Below are positions 1 through 9,454 of a DNA stretch of 64,000 bases, in pieces (the first letter of the stretch is position 1; the number at the start of each line of letters is the position of its first letter). Made by a program: the position numbers and the translations under genes. Below the pieces are notes generated by a model. That model saw nothing but the letters and a program-made list of their open reading frames with translations. It did no database searches and had not been told where the DNA came from. The DNA is from Xylanibacter brevis ATCC 19188 (GTDB taxonomy: Bacteria; Bacteroidota; Bacteroidia; Bacteroidales; Bacteroidaceae): the NCBI RefSeq assembly GCF_000621725.1, contig NZ_JHXM01000001.1:199297-263296 (forward strand), read 5' to 3'.

Positions 1-384
1 ACCGCTAGTGGTAATGGTTCCTGCCACTTTCAGATTCTTAATAGTAGCACCATTGATACGGCGGAAGAGTCCGCACTCACCATCTTGTCCAGTCTTATCC
101 ATCGTGAAATTGATGGTAATAGTGTGTCCCTGTCCATCAAATGTTCCCTTATAAGCATTACTGGGAATGCCCACCATAACAAGTTCGTTAAGCGTAAAAT
201 CCTGAGTTAGCACAGCATTGAGTTCATGCTGACGTCCATCTTTGTTCACGATTTCCGCAAACTCTGCCCAATCTTGTGCCGAACCAATCTGGTAGACATC
301 ACCCACGGGCTCTATAGCCCATGTGTTTCCTGCCATCCAAGAACCAAGGATGGTAAGGGCTAATAGTTTCAAAGACTTCTTCAT
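1..384 (-). CDS. Secreted GLUG-like repeat protein, N-terminal part (cut by window edge)
   Basis: The reading frame runs from an ATG at 384 to the window edge, giving 128 codons with no stop. It starts MKKSLKLLALTILGSWMAG, a signal peptide, and then matches the N-terminus of the protein encoded at 468-3407 closely: IEPVGDVYQIGSAQDW, GTFDGQGH and RRINGATIKNL all have counterparts there. It is therefore a third paralogue of the large GLUG-like proteins in this operon and lies 83 bp downstream of the previous gene. By homology it should be exported and possibly surface-attached. Its C-terminus, and so any sorting domain, lies outside the window. Confidence 0.85.
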   Translation of the reverse strand, partial: MKKSLKLLALTILGSWMAGNTWAIEPVGDVYQIGSAQDWAEFAEIVNKDGRQHELNAVLTQDFTLNELVMVGIPSNAYKGTFDGQGHTITINFTMDKTGQDGECGLFRRINGATIKNLKVAGTITTSG

Positions 385-467
385 GTCAAATAGATTTTAT
401 GTTTTTAATTATTGGTAAGTTATATTGGTTAGTTGTTTTTAAGGTGGGGATATCTGAGGTGATGCAC

Positions 468-3407
468 TCACCTCAGATATTTTTTCCCATCCTTGATATA
501 AAGGCCGCGAGTCGGCTTGCCTATGCGCTGACCGTTCATATTATAAATACGGTCTGTCGCTGCATTGGTACGGGGACTCGAGATTTCTTTGATTGCAGAG
601 ACGATGCCTGTATTGTAGAGCACAGGATGTCCCTTCTCCTCACTGCTGAGGAACCAAATGCCTGGAGCTGCCTGATACAGTGCATTGAACACCACATCGT
701 TGGTAAAGTCTTCAACAGCACTCTTTGGCATAGAAGCCCAGTTTGTGACAGGGTCGAAACAGTTCGTAACGTTGATATTGTTGCCACGAGCAAACGATTC
801 TGAACCGACACCAGCCACAGTACCCATATTATAACAGTTGGTAAGCTCGGCCTCATCGCCCAGCCATCCACTCAGACCGCCAGCCTCGATGTCGGCACTG
901 ATGGTGCCCGCGTTATAGCAGTTAGTCATCACCACCTTCAGCGTGCTACTGCTGTTGCTACCCAGGATACCACCAGCATAGAAGCTCTGTGAACTAACGG
1001 TGGCCTCGTTGCCCAGCTGCTCTAAGGTCAGCTTGCCAGCAGCCACAACAGGAGTCGAACCGATAAATGCGCCCACCTCATGACGACCAGCAAAGCTACA
1101 GCTGTTGTCAATCGTGAAGTTACGAATCTGTGCACCTTCGCCTGCCACGCCAAAGAAGCCCACGGGCTCGTCGCCCTCAGTCTGTGTCATGGTCAGGTTG
1201 CTGATAATGTGCCCCTGTCCATCGAATGTAGCAGCAAAGGGTTTGGCATATGTACCGATACCTGCAAAGGCGATGTCTTTGAAGTCCACATCGGCCGTCA
1301 GGCGTGCATTCTTCACCTCGTCATTCTTAGCATAGGCAGCATACCATACCACGTCGGCTGCACTGCCCAACTCGTAGATATCGTCCACGGGCTGCTTATA
1401 GTCCATATCGGCAATGCCGCAAACGGTGCAGACACCCATCTCCCACTGGTGGGGCTGATAGACGATCTGCGCATCCTTGTCATTAGTAAAACTGGTTTCG
1501 CCCACCGGCTGACCATCACAGGTGAAGGTGCCCGAAGGATAGACCAGTCCATTCTCTACACCGCAAGGCACGGGCAGTGCGTCGGTGCCGATGCGCTGCA
1601 ACCAGGTGCCAGCTGCCGTATTATCGTTGAGCAGGTAGGCCAGCTGACCCGTGGCGGTGATGTCGGCAGAGATTTTCTCTCCCTGTTCGCCAAACTGACC
1701 ATTATTGAGGACATAGACTGCCGTCAGGTTAGAGCAGTTGCGCACCACAGCCATGGAGTTGCCACTGGTTGTCAGCGCCGTGGCAGCCACCAGACAGTGG
1801 CTGAAGCTGACCTCCTGGCCACCATTGGCATAGCCCAGCAGACCGCCATTGCCCGTGGCATTAGGCGTCTGGATAGAACCAAAGAAGCCACAGTTGACCA
1901 TCTGTCCCTGATCGTGCATGTAGGCACCGATACCACCTACGGTAGCATCGTCGCCACTGTTGCGCTGGAAGTTGACGAAGCTGGCACAGCATTCAATCTT
2001 CGATGTGCCACGCGAACCGGCAAAGATACCTCCCGAGCAGGAGTTGTTTTCATTCTGGATAGAACCATCGGTGATGAGGTGATGGATATAGGCATTCCTC
2101 AGATAGCGGAAAAGTGCCACATTCTTCTGGTTGACCTGGTATTTCACCGTGACACGATAGCCCTGACCGTCGAACTCGCCCTGATAGGCATTCTCATTGT
2201 CGCCATCGCCAATCATGTCTTGATAGTTGCTGAAGTCGATGTTAGAAGTGAGACGTGCGTTGATGGCACGGTTCTCACTGCTGTTGACCAAGGCAGCAAA
2301 CCAGTGCAGATCCTGGGCCGAAGCCAAAGAGTAGAAGCCCTGACCATCAGCCTGCAGATAGTCGGGCTGAAGGGTGTGACACGCAGAGCAGAAGCCTGTG
2401 CCGTCCCACTGGTGGTCGTCGCGCACGGTGCCCTCAGAAGAGTTGCTGAAGGTCACCTCACCCTTAGGTGTGCCGTCGCACTTCAGGAGACCGTTGGCAT
2501 AGACAGTGCCTGCGCCCTGAGGCGAAGGAACATCATCGGTACCGATAGTCTGGAACCAGGCAGGATTATCGCTGGTGTTGCCATTGAGCAGGAAGCAGAG
2601 CTGACCGCTCTTAGCCTGTTCCACGGTAGCAGCGATGCCGCCTTTCTCGTTCTTCATACCTTCATAAGTGCCCACGAAATAGCAGTTCTCTGCCACACCA
2701 TTGTTGCGGAACAACACCTCGTTGTTATCGTTCTTAGCCACATTGAGCGTAGCGGCAACCAGACAGTTGCGCACCACGTTACCACCATTGATCCATCCCA
2801 CCAGACCACCGCAGCCATTACGGTTGGGGGCGTTGATGGTGCCCAGGAAGGCACAGTTCTCAATGATGTTGGTGCCGTTCACATCCTCATAGCTACCACA
2901 GATGCCGGCATGGGTGGCGTCGCCACTACCTGAGTCGTTGATGGTGACATAGCTCACGCAGTTCTGAATCAGCGAACCGCTCTGCCACAGACCACCGATA
3001 AGACCGGAGGCCAGTTTTGCAGAGGTGGTGATAGTGCCTTCTACAATCACATTCTTGACGGTGGCACCGTTGATACGACGGAAAGGAGCCACACGGTCTT
3101 CGTTCAGATTATAGTTGACGATGAGCTTGTGTCCCTGACCATCGAAAGTACCACGGTAAGGCTTTCCGCCACCGTTGATACCCACCATGTTGTTGCCTTC
3201 AATGGTAATATCGGCTGTCAAAACTGCATTCAGGCGCTGATTGCTGCCCGTGTTGTGCAACGTACAGAATTCGTTCCAGTCCTGAGGCGTGCCAATCTGA
3301 TAAACACCGTCAACAGGTTCGATAGCCATAACAGCAGTGCTTGTTAGCCATGCCGAAGCAATGGCTAACAAGATGCTTGATTTATAATTATTCCATATTT
3401 TAGTCAT
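468..3407 (-). CDS. Large secreted GLUG-like repeat protein with C-terminal sorting-type tail
   Basis: This 979-residue protein has a signal peptide (about 1-28) and three repeated modules, roughly 30-305, 350-625 and 676-930. Each opens with a 'YQIGTPQDWNEF'-type segment followed by GTFDGQGH/EFDGQGY and glycine-rich GLUG-like repeats, as in bacterial adhesins. Two linkers between modules carry a cysteine/histidine pattern: C310, H332, C340, C343 and C630, H653, C660, C663, which could bind metal. The C-terminus (IYNMNGQRIGKPTRGLYIKDGKK) looks like a Bacteroidota type IX sorting domain. Its neighbours are GH31 enzymes, so I infer a surface role in glycan binding or attachment. No catalytic domain was recognised. 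It has a close paralogue at 5620-8643 and a partial one at 1-384. Confidence 0.8.
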   Translation of the reverse strand: MTKIWNNYKSSILLAIASAWLTSTAVMAIEPVDGVYQIGTPQDWNEFCTLHNTGSNQRLNAVLTADITIEGNNMVGINGGGKPYRGTFDGQGHKLIVNYNLNEDRVAPFRRINGATVKNVIVEGTITTSAKLASGLIGGLWQSGSLIQNCVSYVTINDSGSGDATHAGICGSYEDVNGTNIIENCAFLGTINAPNRNGCGGLVGWINGGNVVRNCLVAATLNVAKNDNNEVLFRNNGVAENCYFVGTYEGMKNEKGGIAATVEQAKSGQLCFLLNGNTSDNPAWFQTIGTDDVPSPQGAGTVYANGLLKCDGTPKGEVTFSNSSEGTVRDDHQWDGTGFCSACHTLQPDYLQADGQGFYSLASAQDLHWFAALVNSSENRAINARLTSNIDFSNYQDMIGDGDNENAYQGEFDGQGYRVTVKYQVNQKNVALFRYLRNAYIHHLITDGSIQNENNSCSGGIFAGSRGTSKIECCASFVNFQRNSGDDATVGGIGAYMHDQGQMVNCGFFGSIQTPNATGNGGLLGYANGGQEVSFSHCLVAATALTTSGNSMAVVRNCSNLTAVYVLNNGQFGEQGEKISADITATGQLAYLLNDNTAAGTWLQRIGTDALPVPCGVENGLVYPSGTFTCDGQPVGETSFTNDKDAQIVYQPHQWEMGVCTVCGIADMDYKQPVDDIYELGSAADVVWYAAYAKNDEVKNARLTADVDFKDIAFAGIGTYAKPFAATFDGQGHIISNLTMTQTEGDEPVGFFGVAGEGAQIRNFTIDNSCSFAGRHEVGAFIGSTPVVAAGKLTLEQLGNEATVSSQSFYAGGILGSNSSSTLKVVMTNCYNAGTISADIEAGGLSGWLGDEAELTNCYNMGTVAGVGSESFARGNNINVTNCFDPVTNWASMPKSAVEDFTNDVVFNALYQAAPGIWFLSSEEKGHPVLYNTGIVSAIKEISSPRTNAATDRIYNMNGQRIGKPTRGLYIKDGKKYLR

Positions 3408-3459
3408 ATTGTAGAGGTTAGGTGTTGTGTAAGGTTGTTTGTATTGGTTGAGTATCTTT

Positions 3460-5592
3460 TCACTTCTTGATCTTCATGGATGCCTGGTTGCCCGTCTGCC
3501 ATGCAGAGTACTGCACCTTGCCGCCCTTCACGTAGGCGATGCGCAGTGTGCGCTGGGGCTTCTCCATCTGTCCCTCTACCTTATTTAATACAATAGAGAG
3601 CTGCTTCTTGTTGAGCGAAGCTTCGATCGTAGAGAGGCTGTAGTTACCCTCGCGGTATGAGAAGCCATCACCTTCATCCTCGTAAAGCTGACCTTTGGCT
3701 TTGCCATCGGCATCCAGACAAACGTAGAGGGTGAGCGAGTCGGTGGTCATCTCGGTGGTGCTCTGTGCCAGGTTGGCCATAGGAATCACCGAACCAGGAC
3801 GCTGACGCAGTTCCGACTGATAGATGTCGGTGTTCTGTTCCAGCGTGAAGGGCTGCCAAGAGCCACCATTGGGCTGTGCCACATTCTCGGCCCAGCGAGG
3901 TGTGATCATCAGGTCGCCACCCAGGAGGAAGGCCTTGTCTTCGCTGCGCAGCGAGAGGTCCTTGGCATCGGCCATGAACAGGGGGCGCATCACAGGCATA
4001 CCATCTACGCTGGCTTCACGGAAGGCGGTGTAGATGTAAGGCATCAACTTGTAGCGACGCTCAATGGCGGTACGACAAGCGTTGAGCACCTCGGGAGTGA
4101 AAGCCCAAGGCTCCTGGTCCACACTGTTGTCGATGGTGTGGTTGCGCACAAAGGGGAAGTAAACACCCATGGCGGTCCAGTCGGCTACGAGCTCAGCGGT
4201 AGAGTTCTCGCAGAAACCACCAATGTCAGGACCGTTGAAGGGCTGACCAGACAATCCCAGTGTCAACGTCATAGGAACGCTGAGCTTCATCTGATCTACA
4301 GAAGAGAGGTTGTCGCCCGTCCAGGTGGCAGCATAGCGATGACCACCCAGGAAGTTAGAGCGAGAGAGGATGAAGGGGCGCTTGTTGGGGTTAGCATAGA
4401 GCAGACCCTGACGACTGGCACGCACCATGTTCAGTCCGAACACATTGTGGAAACGAGCATGAGGACCAGGCAGTACGCCGTCGCCACCCATGTGCTTGTT
4501 GTCCACGGGCATGGTACCATCAGGACCGCCGAAGACAGAAGGCTCGTTCATATCGTTCCACACGCCATCGATGCCTGTAGCCATATAGTCCTTATAGAGT
4601 GTAGCCCACCAGGTGCGCACCTCAGGACGTGTGAAGTCGGGGAAGTGGCAGGGGCCAGGCCAGCAGTTGCCCACGAAAGGCTTGCCGTCCTTATCCTTCA
4701 CCCAGTAGTCGGCAGCTGTTCCCTGGTCGTCCACGAAATAGCCGTTCTCTACCTTCACGCCTGGGTCGATCATATACACAGCCTTCAGGTTCTTGCTGTG
4801 CAGATAGTCGTTCAAACCCTTAGGGTCAGAGAACTCTTTGGGGTGGAAGGTGAAAATCTTGTAGTTGTCCATGTAGTGGATATCCATCCAGATAACATCC
4901 GAAGGGATGCGGTTAGAACGCAACAAATCAGCTATCTCCTTCACACGGGTGTCAGGATGGTAGCTGAAACGACACTGCTGATAGCCGAGCGACCACAGGG
5001 GTGGCAGCTCCATCTTGCCGGTCAGGTCAACCAAGGCCTGCATCAGTGCCTGAGGGTTCTCGCGTTCGATAACAACCACACGGAAAGCAGGACCCTCACT
5101 CTCGAAGATCACCTGCTTATCCTGTGTGGTGATGCGTTGTTTCCAGGTATTGTCTGCTATCAGTCCGAAGGCTGTACCATCCTTACGAACGCCCATCACC
5201 CAGGGATGACTCTGGTAGAGGTGCGTGCCGTTGTCTACGCCATAGGCGGGTGTGTCGATATTCCATAGTCCCACCGTATAGCCGTTACGGCGCAGACTGC
5301 CCGTTACCTCGCCAGTGCCATAGAAATCGACACTGTCTTCAACGTTGATGGTTGCCACGTTTCTGCCTCCATAGGTAGTGAAGACAGGGCGCACTTTCCA
5401 GTCGGCAGCAAGCGTGTTGATAGCTGCTGGCTCGTGCTCGAAAATAGGTGAAGGCAGGTGCTGTTTTGCATCATATCCGTTAGGATAGAACACCGCCACT
5501 TTGTCATTGGTCATAAAAGCAGTCTGAGCCATCGCTACGGAAGCGATGGCCAGACTACTAAGAAACATACTGACTCTTAAAGTCATCTTCAT
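3460..5592 (-). CDS. GH31 alpha-glucosidase-family glycoside hydrolase
   Basis: A 710-residue exported GH31 enzyme with a signal peptide ending near residue 22 (IASVAMAQ). It has an N-terminal beta-sandwich, then a TIM barrel with the family signature GIDGVWNDMNEPSVF. D347 is the expected nucleophile. D427 in WTGDN is the expected acid/base. RSNFLGGHRY and NGPDIGGF also match GH31 alpha-glucosidases. A C-terminal beta domain contains LYEDEGDGFSY. It should release glucose from the non-reducing ends of alpha-glucans or oligosaccharides in the periplasm or outside the cell. It lies between two GLUG-like protein genes in the same operon, 27 bp after the upstream one. The exact linkage specificity cannot be read from the sequence. 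Confidence 0.92.
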   Translation of the reverse strand: MKMTLRVSMFLSSLAIASVAMAQTAFMTNDKVAVFYPNGYDAKQHLPSPIFEHEPAAINTLAADWKVRPVFTTYGGRNVATINVEDSVDFYGTGEVTGSLRRNGYTVGLWNIDTPAYGVDNGTHLYQSHPWVMGVRKDGTAFGLIADNTWKQRITTQDKQVIFESEGPAFRVVVIERENPQALMQALVDLTGKMELPPLWSLGYQQCRFSYHPDTRVKEIADLLRSNRIPSDVIWMDIHYMDNYKIFTFHPKEFSDPKGLNDYLHSKNLKAVYMIDPGVKVENGYFVDDQGTAADYWVKDKDGKPFVGNCWPGPCHFPDFTRPEVRTWWATLYKDYMATGIDGVWNDMNEPSVFGGPDGTMPVDNKHMGGDGVLPGPHARFHNVFGLNMVRASRQGLLYANPNKRPFILSRSNFLGGHRYAATWTGDNLSSVDQMKLSVPMTLTLGLSGQPFNGPDIGGFCENSTAELVADWTAMGVYFPFVRNHTIDNSVDQEPWAFTPEVLNACRTAIERRYKLMPYIYTAFREASVDGMPVMRPLFMADAKDLSLRSEDKAFLLGGDLMITPRWAENVAQPNGGSWQPFTLEQNTDIYQSELRQRPGSVIPMANLAQSTTEMTTDSLTLYVCLDADGKAKGQLYEDEGDGFSYREGNYSLSTIEASLNKKQLSIVLNKVEGQMEKPQRTLRIAYVKGGKVQYSAWQTGNQASMKIKK

Positions 5593-5619
5593 TACTACTT
5601 ACTATTTACTATATAATTA

Positions 5620-8600
5620 CTATTTCATGATCTTCTTCACGCTGCCGTCAGCCATACGTACGATGTTGATGCCGCGCTGCAGCTGCATCTGACGAGCACC
5701 AGAGAGAGAGTAAACCACCTGGATGCCGCTCTTCTTAGAGACTACAGAAGTCTCGATACCAGAAGCCGATGCGTCGTTGCTGTAACCACCATCTACGGTC
5801 TCGTAAACCACAGCGTGTGTATTGTCGAAGACAGGATAAGCATCGGTGCCCAGAGTCTGGAAGAAGATGGGAGCCTCAGCATCCTTGTTCAGCAGGAAGC
5901 AGAGCTTACCGCTCTCCACATCGTCCAGAGTAACCTGGTTAACCTGAGTACCCTCAACCTCGTAGCAGTTTACGAGCTTCACATTGCTGCCATTGAAACG
6001 AGCGAATGAGCGCTCGCCATCAATCGCTTCTGGATTAACAAAACCAGAGTTCCAGCAGTTCACAACCTCTGCAACATCACCCAGCCATCCAGAGATGGCG
6101 CCACACTCACGCTGACCAGTGATAGTACCAGTGTTGTAGCAGTTGATGATGCGTACATAAGCCTCGCTGAGGTCGTTCACACCCAGAATACCAGCACCGT
6201 TAGCACCGTCGGGGCCCACATTGACAGTAGCCTCGTTACCACAGTTCTCGATGGTCAGTGTACCGTTGCCACAAGCTGTACCTACGATACCGGCAGAGTA
6301 ACCTGTTGACCAGATTTCGCAGCTCTCATCTACAATAATATTCTTAATGGTAGCACCGCTGGCCAGGCCAAACAGACCTACGTTGCCAGTCTGCACGTCG
6401 ATATACATGTGAGAGATCTTATGACCATGACCGTCGAAGATACCAGAGAAGGGGCGCTTCACGTCGCGGGTGATGGGGTTCTGCTGCTCGTCCACCTCAC
6501 CAGTGAGCTCGGTGGTGCGAGTACCAATACCGGTGAAGTCCTCGATCTCAGACATGTCGATGTCCTCAACAACGTCAACAATCACCTTACCATCAATCTC
6601 ACCACTGTTGATAGCGTTGGCCAGAGCCTCCAGCTGTGTAGCATTGCGAATGATGCGGGCACCACAAACGGTGCAGATGTCATTTTCATAGTTGTGCTCA
6701 TCGCGTGTCACACCAGTCTCGTTGTTAGTGTAGGTCACATCGGGTTTCAGTGTGCCATCGCAAGACTCAGAACCAGCCACATAAACCATCTTATGGTCAG
6801 CGAAAGGTACGGGATAATTATCGGTGCCCAGATCCTGACGCCATGCGTCGATACCATCGGCAGCATTCAGCAGATAGCAGAGCTCACCAGTAGCCAGAAG
6901 GTCTTCGCTGATGATCTCAACAGAGTTGTCAGAAACAGAAACGATATTGTCTGTGTAGTAGCAGTTCATCTTAGTCTTCACGTGGCGGGCAATCACGGTA
7001 GAACCATTGGCCAGCAACAGTTCAGAAGGCGCTACATAACAGTTCTTGATGATGGTCTCTACCTCACCATGAGCATAACCGATGATGGCAGCACTTCCCT
7101 CACAACCCTCAGCTACCATTGAACCGATGAAGGCACAGTTGCTGAAAGTAGGAGTCTCGTGAGCTACGGCGCAGATACCGCCATGGGTAGCATCGCCCAC
7201 GTACGAACCGTTAATGTCAACATCAACCACGATGTTCTCGAACGTAGAGTTACCACGTGTAACGAACATCAGACCACCAGCAAAACGATTGCTTGTTTCG
7301 ATAGATCCCTTAACCATCAGGTTCTTGATGGTTGAGCTTTCAACGACCTTGAACAGGCCAACGCCGTCGTAACTTGCAGCATAGTCAATGATAATAGTAT
7401 GACCAGCACCATCAAAGACGCCATTGAATGCGCGGACGGGATCCTCCTCTTCGGCAGAGAAAGCGTCACCACCAATCATCACGTCGTCCTGTGTATATCC
7501 CGTAAAGTCGATGTCGGCAGTCAGACGAGCCTTCACCTTCTTATTACCGTTGTTTACAAGAGCAGCAAACCAGTTCAGATCCTTGGCAGTCTCCAACAGA
7601 TAGAAACCATCTTCTGTGAGCTCCTTATAGTTCTTGTCGGCAGCACCGCAGTTAACGCAGACACCATCGTCGAAGGAGTGAGGGTCACGGTTTGACTCGT
7701 TGGTGTTAGAGAATGATACGTCAGTCTCGTCCTTTGGTGTACCATCGCAGTACAGGTCACCAACAGCATAAACAATTCCGTGAGAAGCGAATGGATAAGG
7801 ATGGATGTCCTTATCAAGGTTCTGGAACCACAGAGCATCTTCGCACTTATTGCCGTTCAGCTGATAGCAGACAGCGCCACATTCCATATCAAATTCATCT
7901 TCGCTGATCTTTGTACCCTGGGCACCAGCTATATCAAAGTTGTTCACGCCCTTACCGCGATTGTTGCGCCACAAAGAATATTGACCATCCTGACCAATTA
8001 CGTAACCAGCCTGGTAACAGTTCTCGATTCTGCTGCCGTTATCGCCAACCCATCCGCAGAAAGCAGCAGCCTCTCTATCTGCAACAATGCCTGCAGTGTT
8101 GAAACAGTTCAGAATCACGATACCACACTGTGAACCCATGCTCACACCGCAAATACCAGCTGCATTCTGCTCAATAGCAGTAATGGTGGCCTCGTTACCG
8201 CAACGTTCGAAGGTGGCTGTGCCACCACCATTGGTACCACCAGCGATACCTCCAACGAAGGCCTTACCCTTAATCCTACAAGACTTGGCAATGACCACAT
8301 CGTGGATATAAGCGCCACCACCAATCACACCAAACAATCCTACGTACTCTTGATCTTCCGATTCGAGAATCAGGTTTTTGATGCTGTGCTCCTGGCCGTC
8401 GAAAGTACCAGTGAACTTACTGCTCGTAGAACCGATAGGAGTGAATTCCACATCGGTCATGTCGATATCGGCTGTCAAAGCACCCGAGATAGAACCATTG
8501 CCACTGGCAACCATGTTTGAGAATGCCACCAGATCCTGGGCTGTACCGATCTGATAAACGCCCTCTACTTGCTCAAGAGCAAAAGCTACTGAGCTTGCAA

Positions 8601-8643
8601 CCCAACAAAGGAGTGCAAAGAGTAAACTTCTTTTCATAATCAT
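5620..8643 (-). CDS. Large secreted GLUG-like repeat protein, second full-length paralogue
   Basis: This 1007-residue protein has a signal peptide (about 1-22) and three modules. Each begins with a YQIGTAQDL- or YLLETAKDL-type segment followed by GTFDGQEH, GVFDGAGH or GIFDGHGH and GLUG-like repeats. Two linkers repeat the pattern of its neighbour: C299, H322, C329 and C332 in the first, and a second set at about residues 650-685 (CDGTLK...DEHNYENDICTVCG). The C-terminus (VVYSLSGARQMQLQRGINIVRM) resembles a type IX sorting tail. It sits 64 bp downstream of the SusE/F-like gene and just upstream of the GH31 gene at 3460-5592. The operon context suggests a surface glycan-interaction or adhesion role. 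No enzyme domain is visible. Confidence 0.8.
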   Translation of the reverse strand: MIMKRSLLFALLCWVASSVAFALEQVEGVYQIGTAQDLVAFSNMVASGNGSISGALTADIDMTDVEFTPIGSTSSKFTGTFDGQEHSIKNLILESEDQEYVGLFGVIGGGAYIHDVVIAKSCRIKGKAFVGGIAGGTNGGGTATFERCGNEATITAIEQNAAGICGVSMGSQCGIVILNCFNTAGIVADREAAAFCGWVGDNGSRIENCYQAGYVIGQDGQYSLWRNNRGKGVNNFDIAGAQGTKISEDEFDMECGAVCYQLNGNKCEDALWFQNLDKDIHPYPFASHGIVYAVGDLYCDGTPKDETDVSFSNTNESNRDPHSFDDGVCVNCGAADKNYKELTEDGFYLLETAKDLNWFAALVNNGNKKVKARLTADIDFTGYTQDDVMIGGDAFSAEEEDPVRAFNGVFDGAGHTIIIDYAASYDGVGLFKVVESSTIKNLMVKGSIETSNRFAGGLMFVTRGNSTFENIVVDVDINGSYVGDATHGGICAVAHETPTFSNCAFIGSMVAEGCEGSAAIIGYAHGEVETIIKNCYVAPSELLLANGSTVIARHVKTKMNCYYTDNIVSVSDNSVEIISEDLLATGELCYLLNAADGIDAWRQDLGTDNYPVPFADHKMVYVAGSESCDGTLKPDVTYTNNETGVTRDEHNYENDICTVCGARIIRNATQLEALANAINSGEIDGKVIVDVVEDIDMSEIEDFTGIGTRTTELTGEVDEQQNPITRDVKRPFSGIFDGHGHKISHMYIDVQTGNVGLFGLASGATIKNIIVDESCEIWSTGYSAGIVGTACGNGTLTIENCGNEATVNVGPDGANGAGILGVNDLSEAYVRIINCYNTGTITGQRECGAISGWLGDVAEVVNCWNSGFVNPEAIDGERSFARFNGSNVKLVNCYEVEGTQVNQVTLDDVESGKLCFLLNKDAEAPIFFQTLGTDAYPVFDNTHAVVYETVDGGYSNDASASGIETSVVSKKSGIQVVYSLSGARQMQLQRGINIVRMADGSVKKIMK

Positions 8644-8707
8644 TGTTTTTAGTTATTCGAAATATAATTATTATTACTTAATATATTGTTTGCGGTTGAA
8701 ATCAGGA

Positions 8708-9439
8708 CTACTTAATCAACTCTGCCTTGACAGTTTCGTTGAACAGGTCAATCTTGATGCGATAGCGTCCGGGCTTAGAAATCTTCCATTTCGTATCGTC
8801 ACCACCTGTGCGGAACTGACCGTCAGTCAGAATGTCGGCATCGGCCTTATAGGGATGAATGCCCTTGGGCGACCAGCGGTCCTGTCCCTGGAACTTAAAG
8901 CTCTCGGGCTCCTCAATACCAGGATGGCTCTTCAGCTCGCCTTCCCATGTCCATACGTAGGGGTTGTTCACATCCTGCTTCATCAGCAGCATCTTTCCTT
9001 CGCACTTCCATCCTGCATCGGTAGCACCGCCGGCAATGAACAGCTCGCCCCAGGGATAGAACACCTCACCCTGCAGCTTCATGTCCTTTGTGTTGACGGT
9101 GAAACGATAGTGATCCTCAGCGAAGGCCACCTGCCAGCCTGCTTTGCTGGCATCGGTGGTCTCCTGATATGACAAGCCACGATTCACGATATTTGCATCG
9201 GCGAGCAGGGGCAACAGGTAAGTGGTGTTCTTACCTGCCTTCTTGGTGGTCATGACGCGAACCTCGCCCTCAGACAGTTTGCCGGCATACTTAAAGCTGC
9301 CGTCGCCGCCCTTCACCAGTTTCTGCACGCCGCCGGGCACTGCACTACCTGTGATCCATAAGTCCTGATACTTCTGGGCTGTAGCGGTGCTCAGACCCAT
9401 CATCAAGCATCCTATTGTATATATCAAAAACTTCTTCAT
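8708..9439 (-). CDS. SusE/SusF-like outer membrane starch-binding-type protein
   Basis: A 243-residue protein with a signal peptide (MKKFLIYTIGCLMMGLSTATAQ) and no lipobox cysteine. It has two beta-sandwich segments of the SusF/SusE type: YQDLWITGSAVPGG near the N-terminus and GELFIAGGATDAGWK in the middle. A third stretch reads FKFQGQDRWSPKGIHPY, and the C-terminal strand is PGRYRIKIDLFNETVKAELI. These proteins hold glycans at the cell surface and have no catalytic role. The gene is 15 bp downstream of a GH31 gene, which fits an alpha-glucan locus. It is shorter than SusE or SusF, with room for about two binding domains. Confidence 0.8.
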   Translation of the reverse strand: MKKFLIYTIGCLMMGLSTATAQKYQDLWITGSAVPGGVQKLVKGGDGSFKYAGKLSEGEVRVMTTKKAGKNTTYLLPLLADANIVNRGLSYQETTDASKAGWQVAFAEDHYRFTVNTKDMKLQGEVFYPWGELFIAGGATDAGWKCEGKMLLMKQDVNNPYVWTWEGELKSHPGIEEPESFKFQGQDRWSPKGIHPYKADADILTDGQFRTGGDDTKWKISKPGRYRIKIDLFNETVKAELIK

Positions 9440-9454
9440 ATTAGTATTCCTCCT

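Noticed and set aside
1080..2933. 617-codon plus-strand frame opposite the GLUG-like gene
   Set aside because: It is antisense to a convincing gene with signal peptide and repeats, its translation is low-complexity, and it has no family motifs. It is a codon-bias shadow, as are the long plus-strand frames at 14164-15585, 17529-18980, 19041-21188 and 9662-11233.
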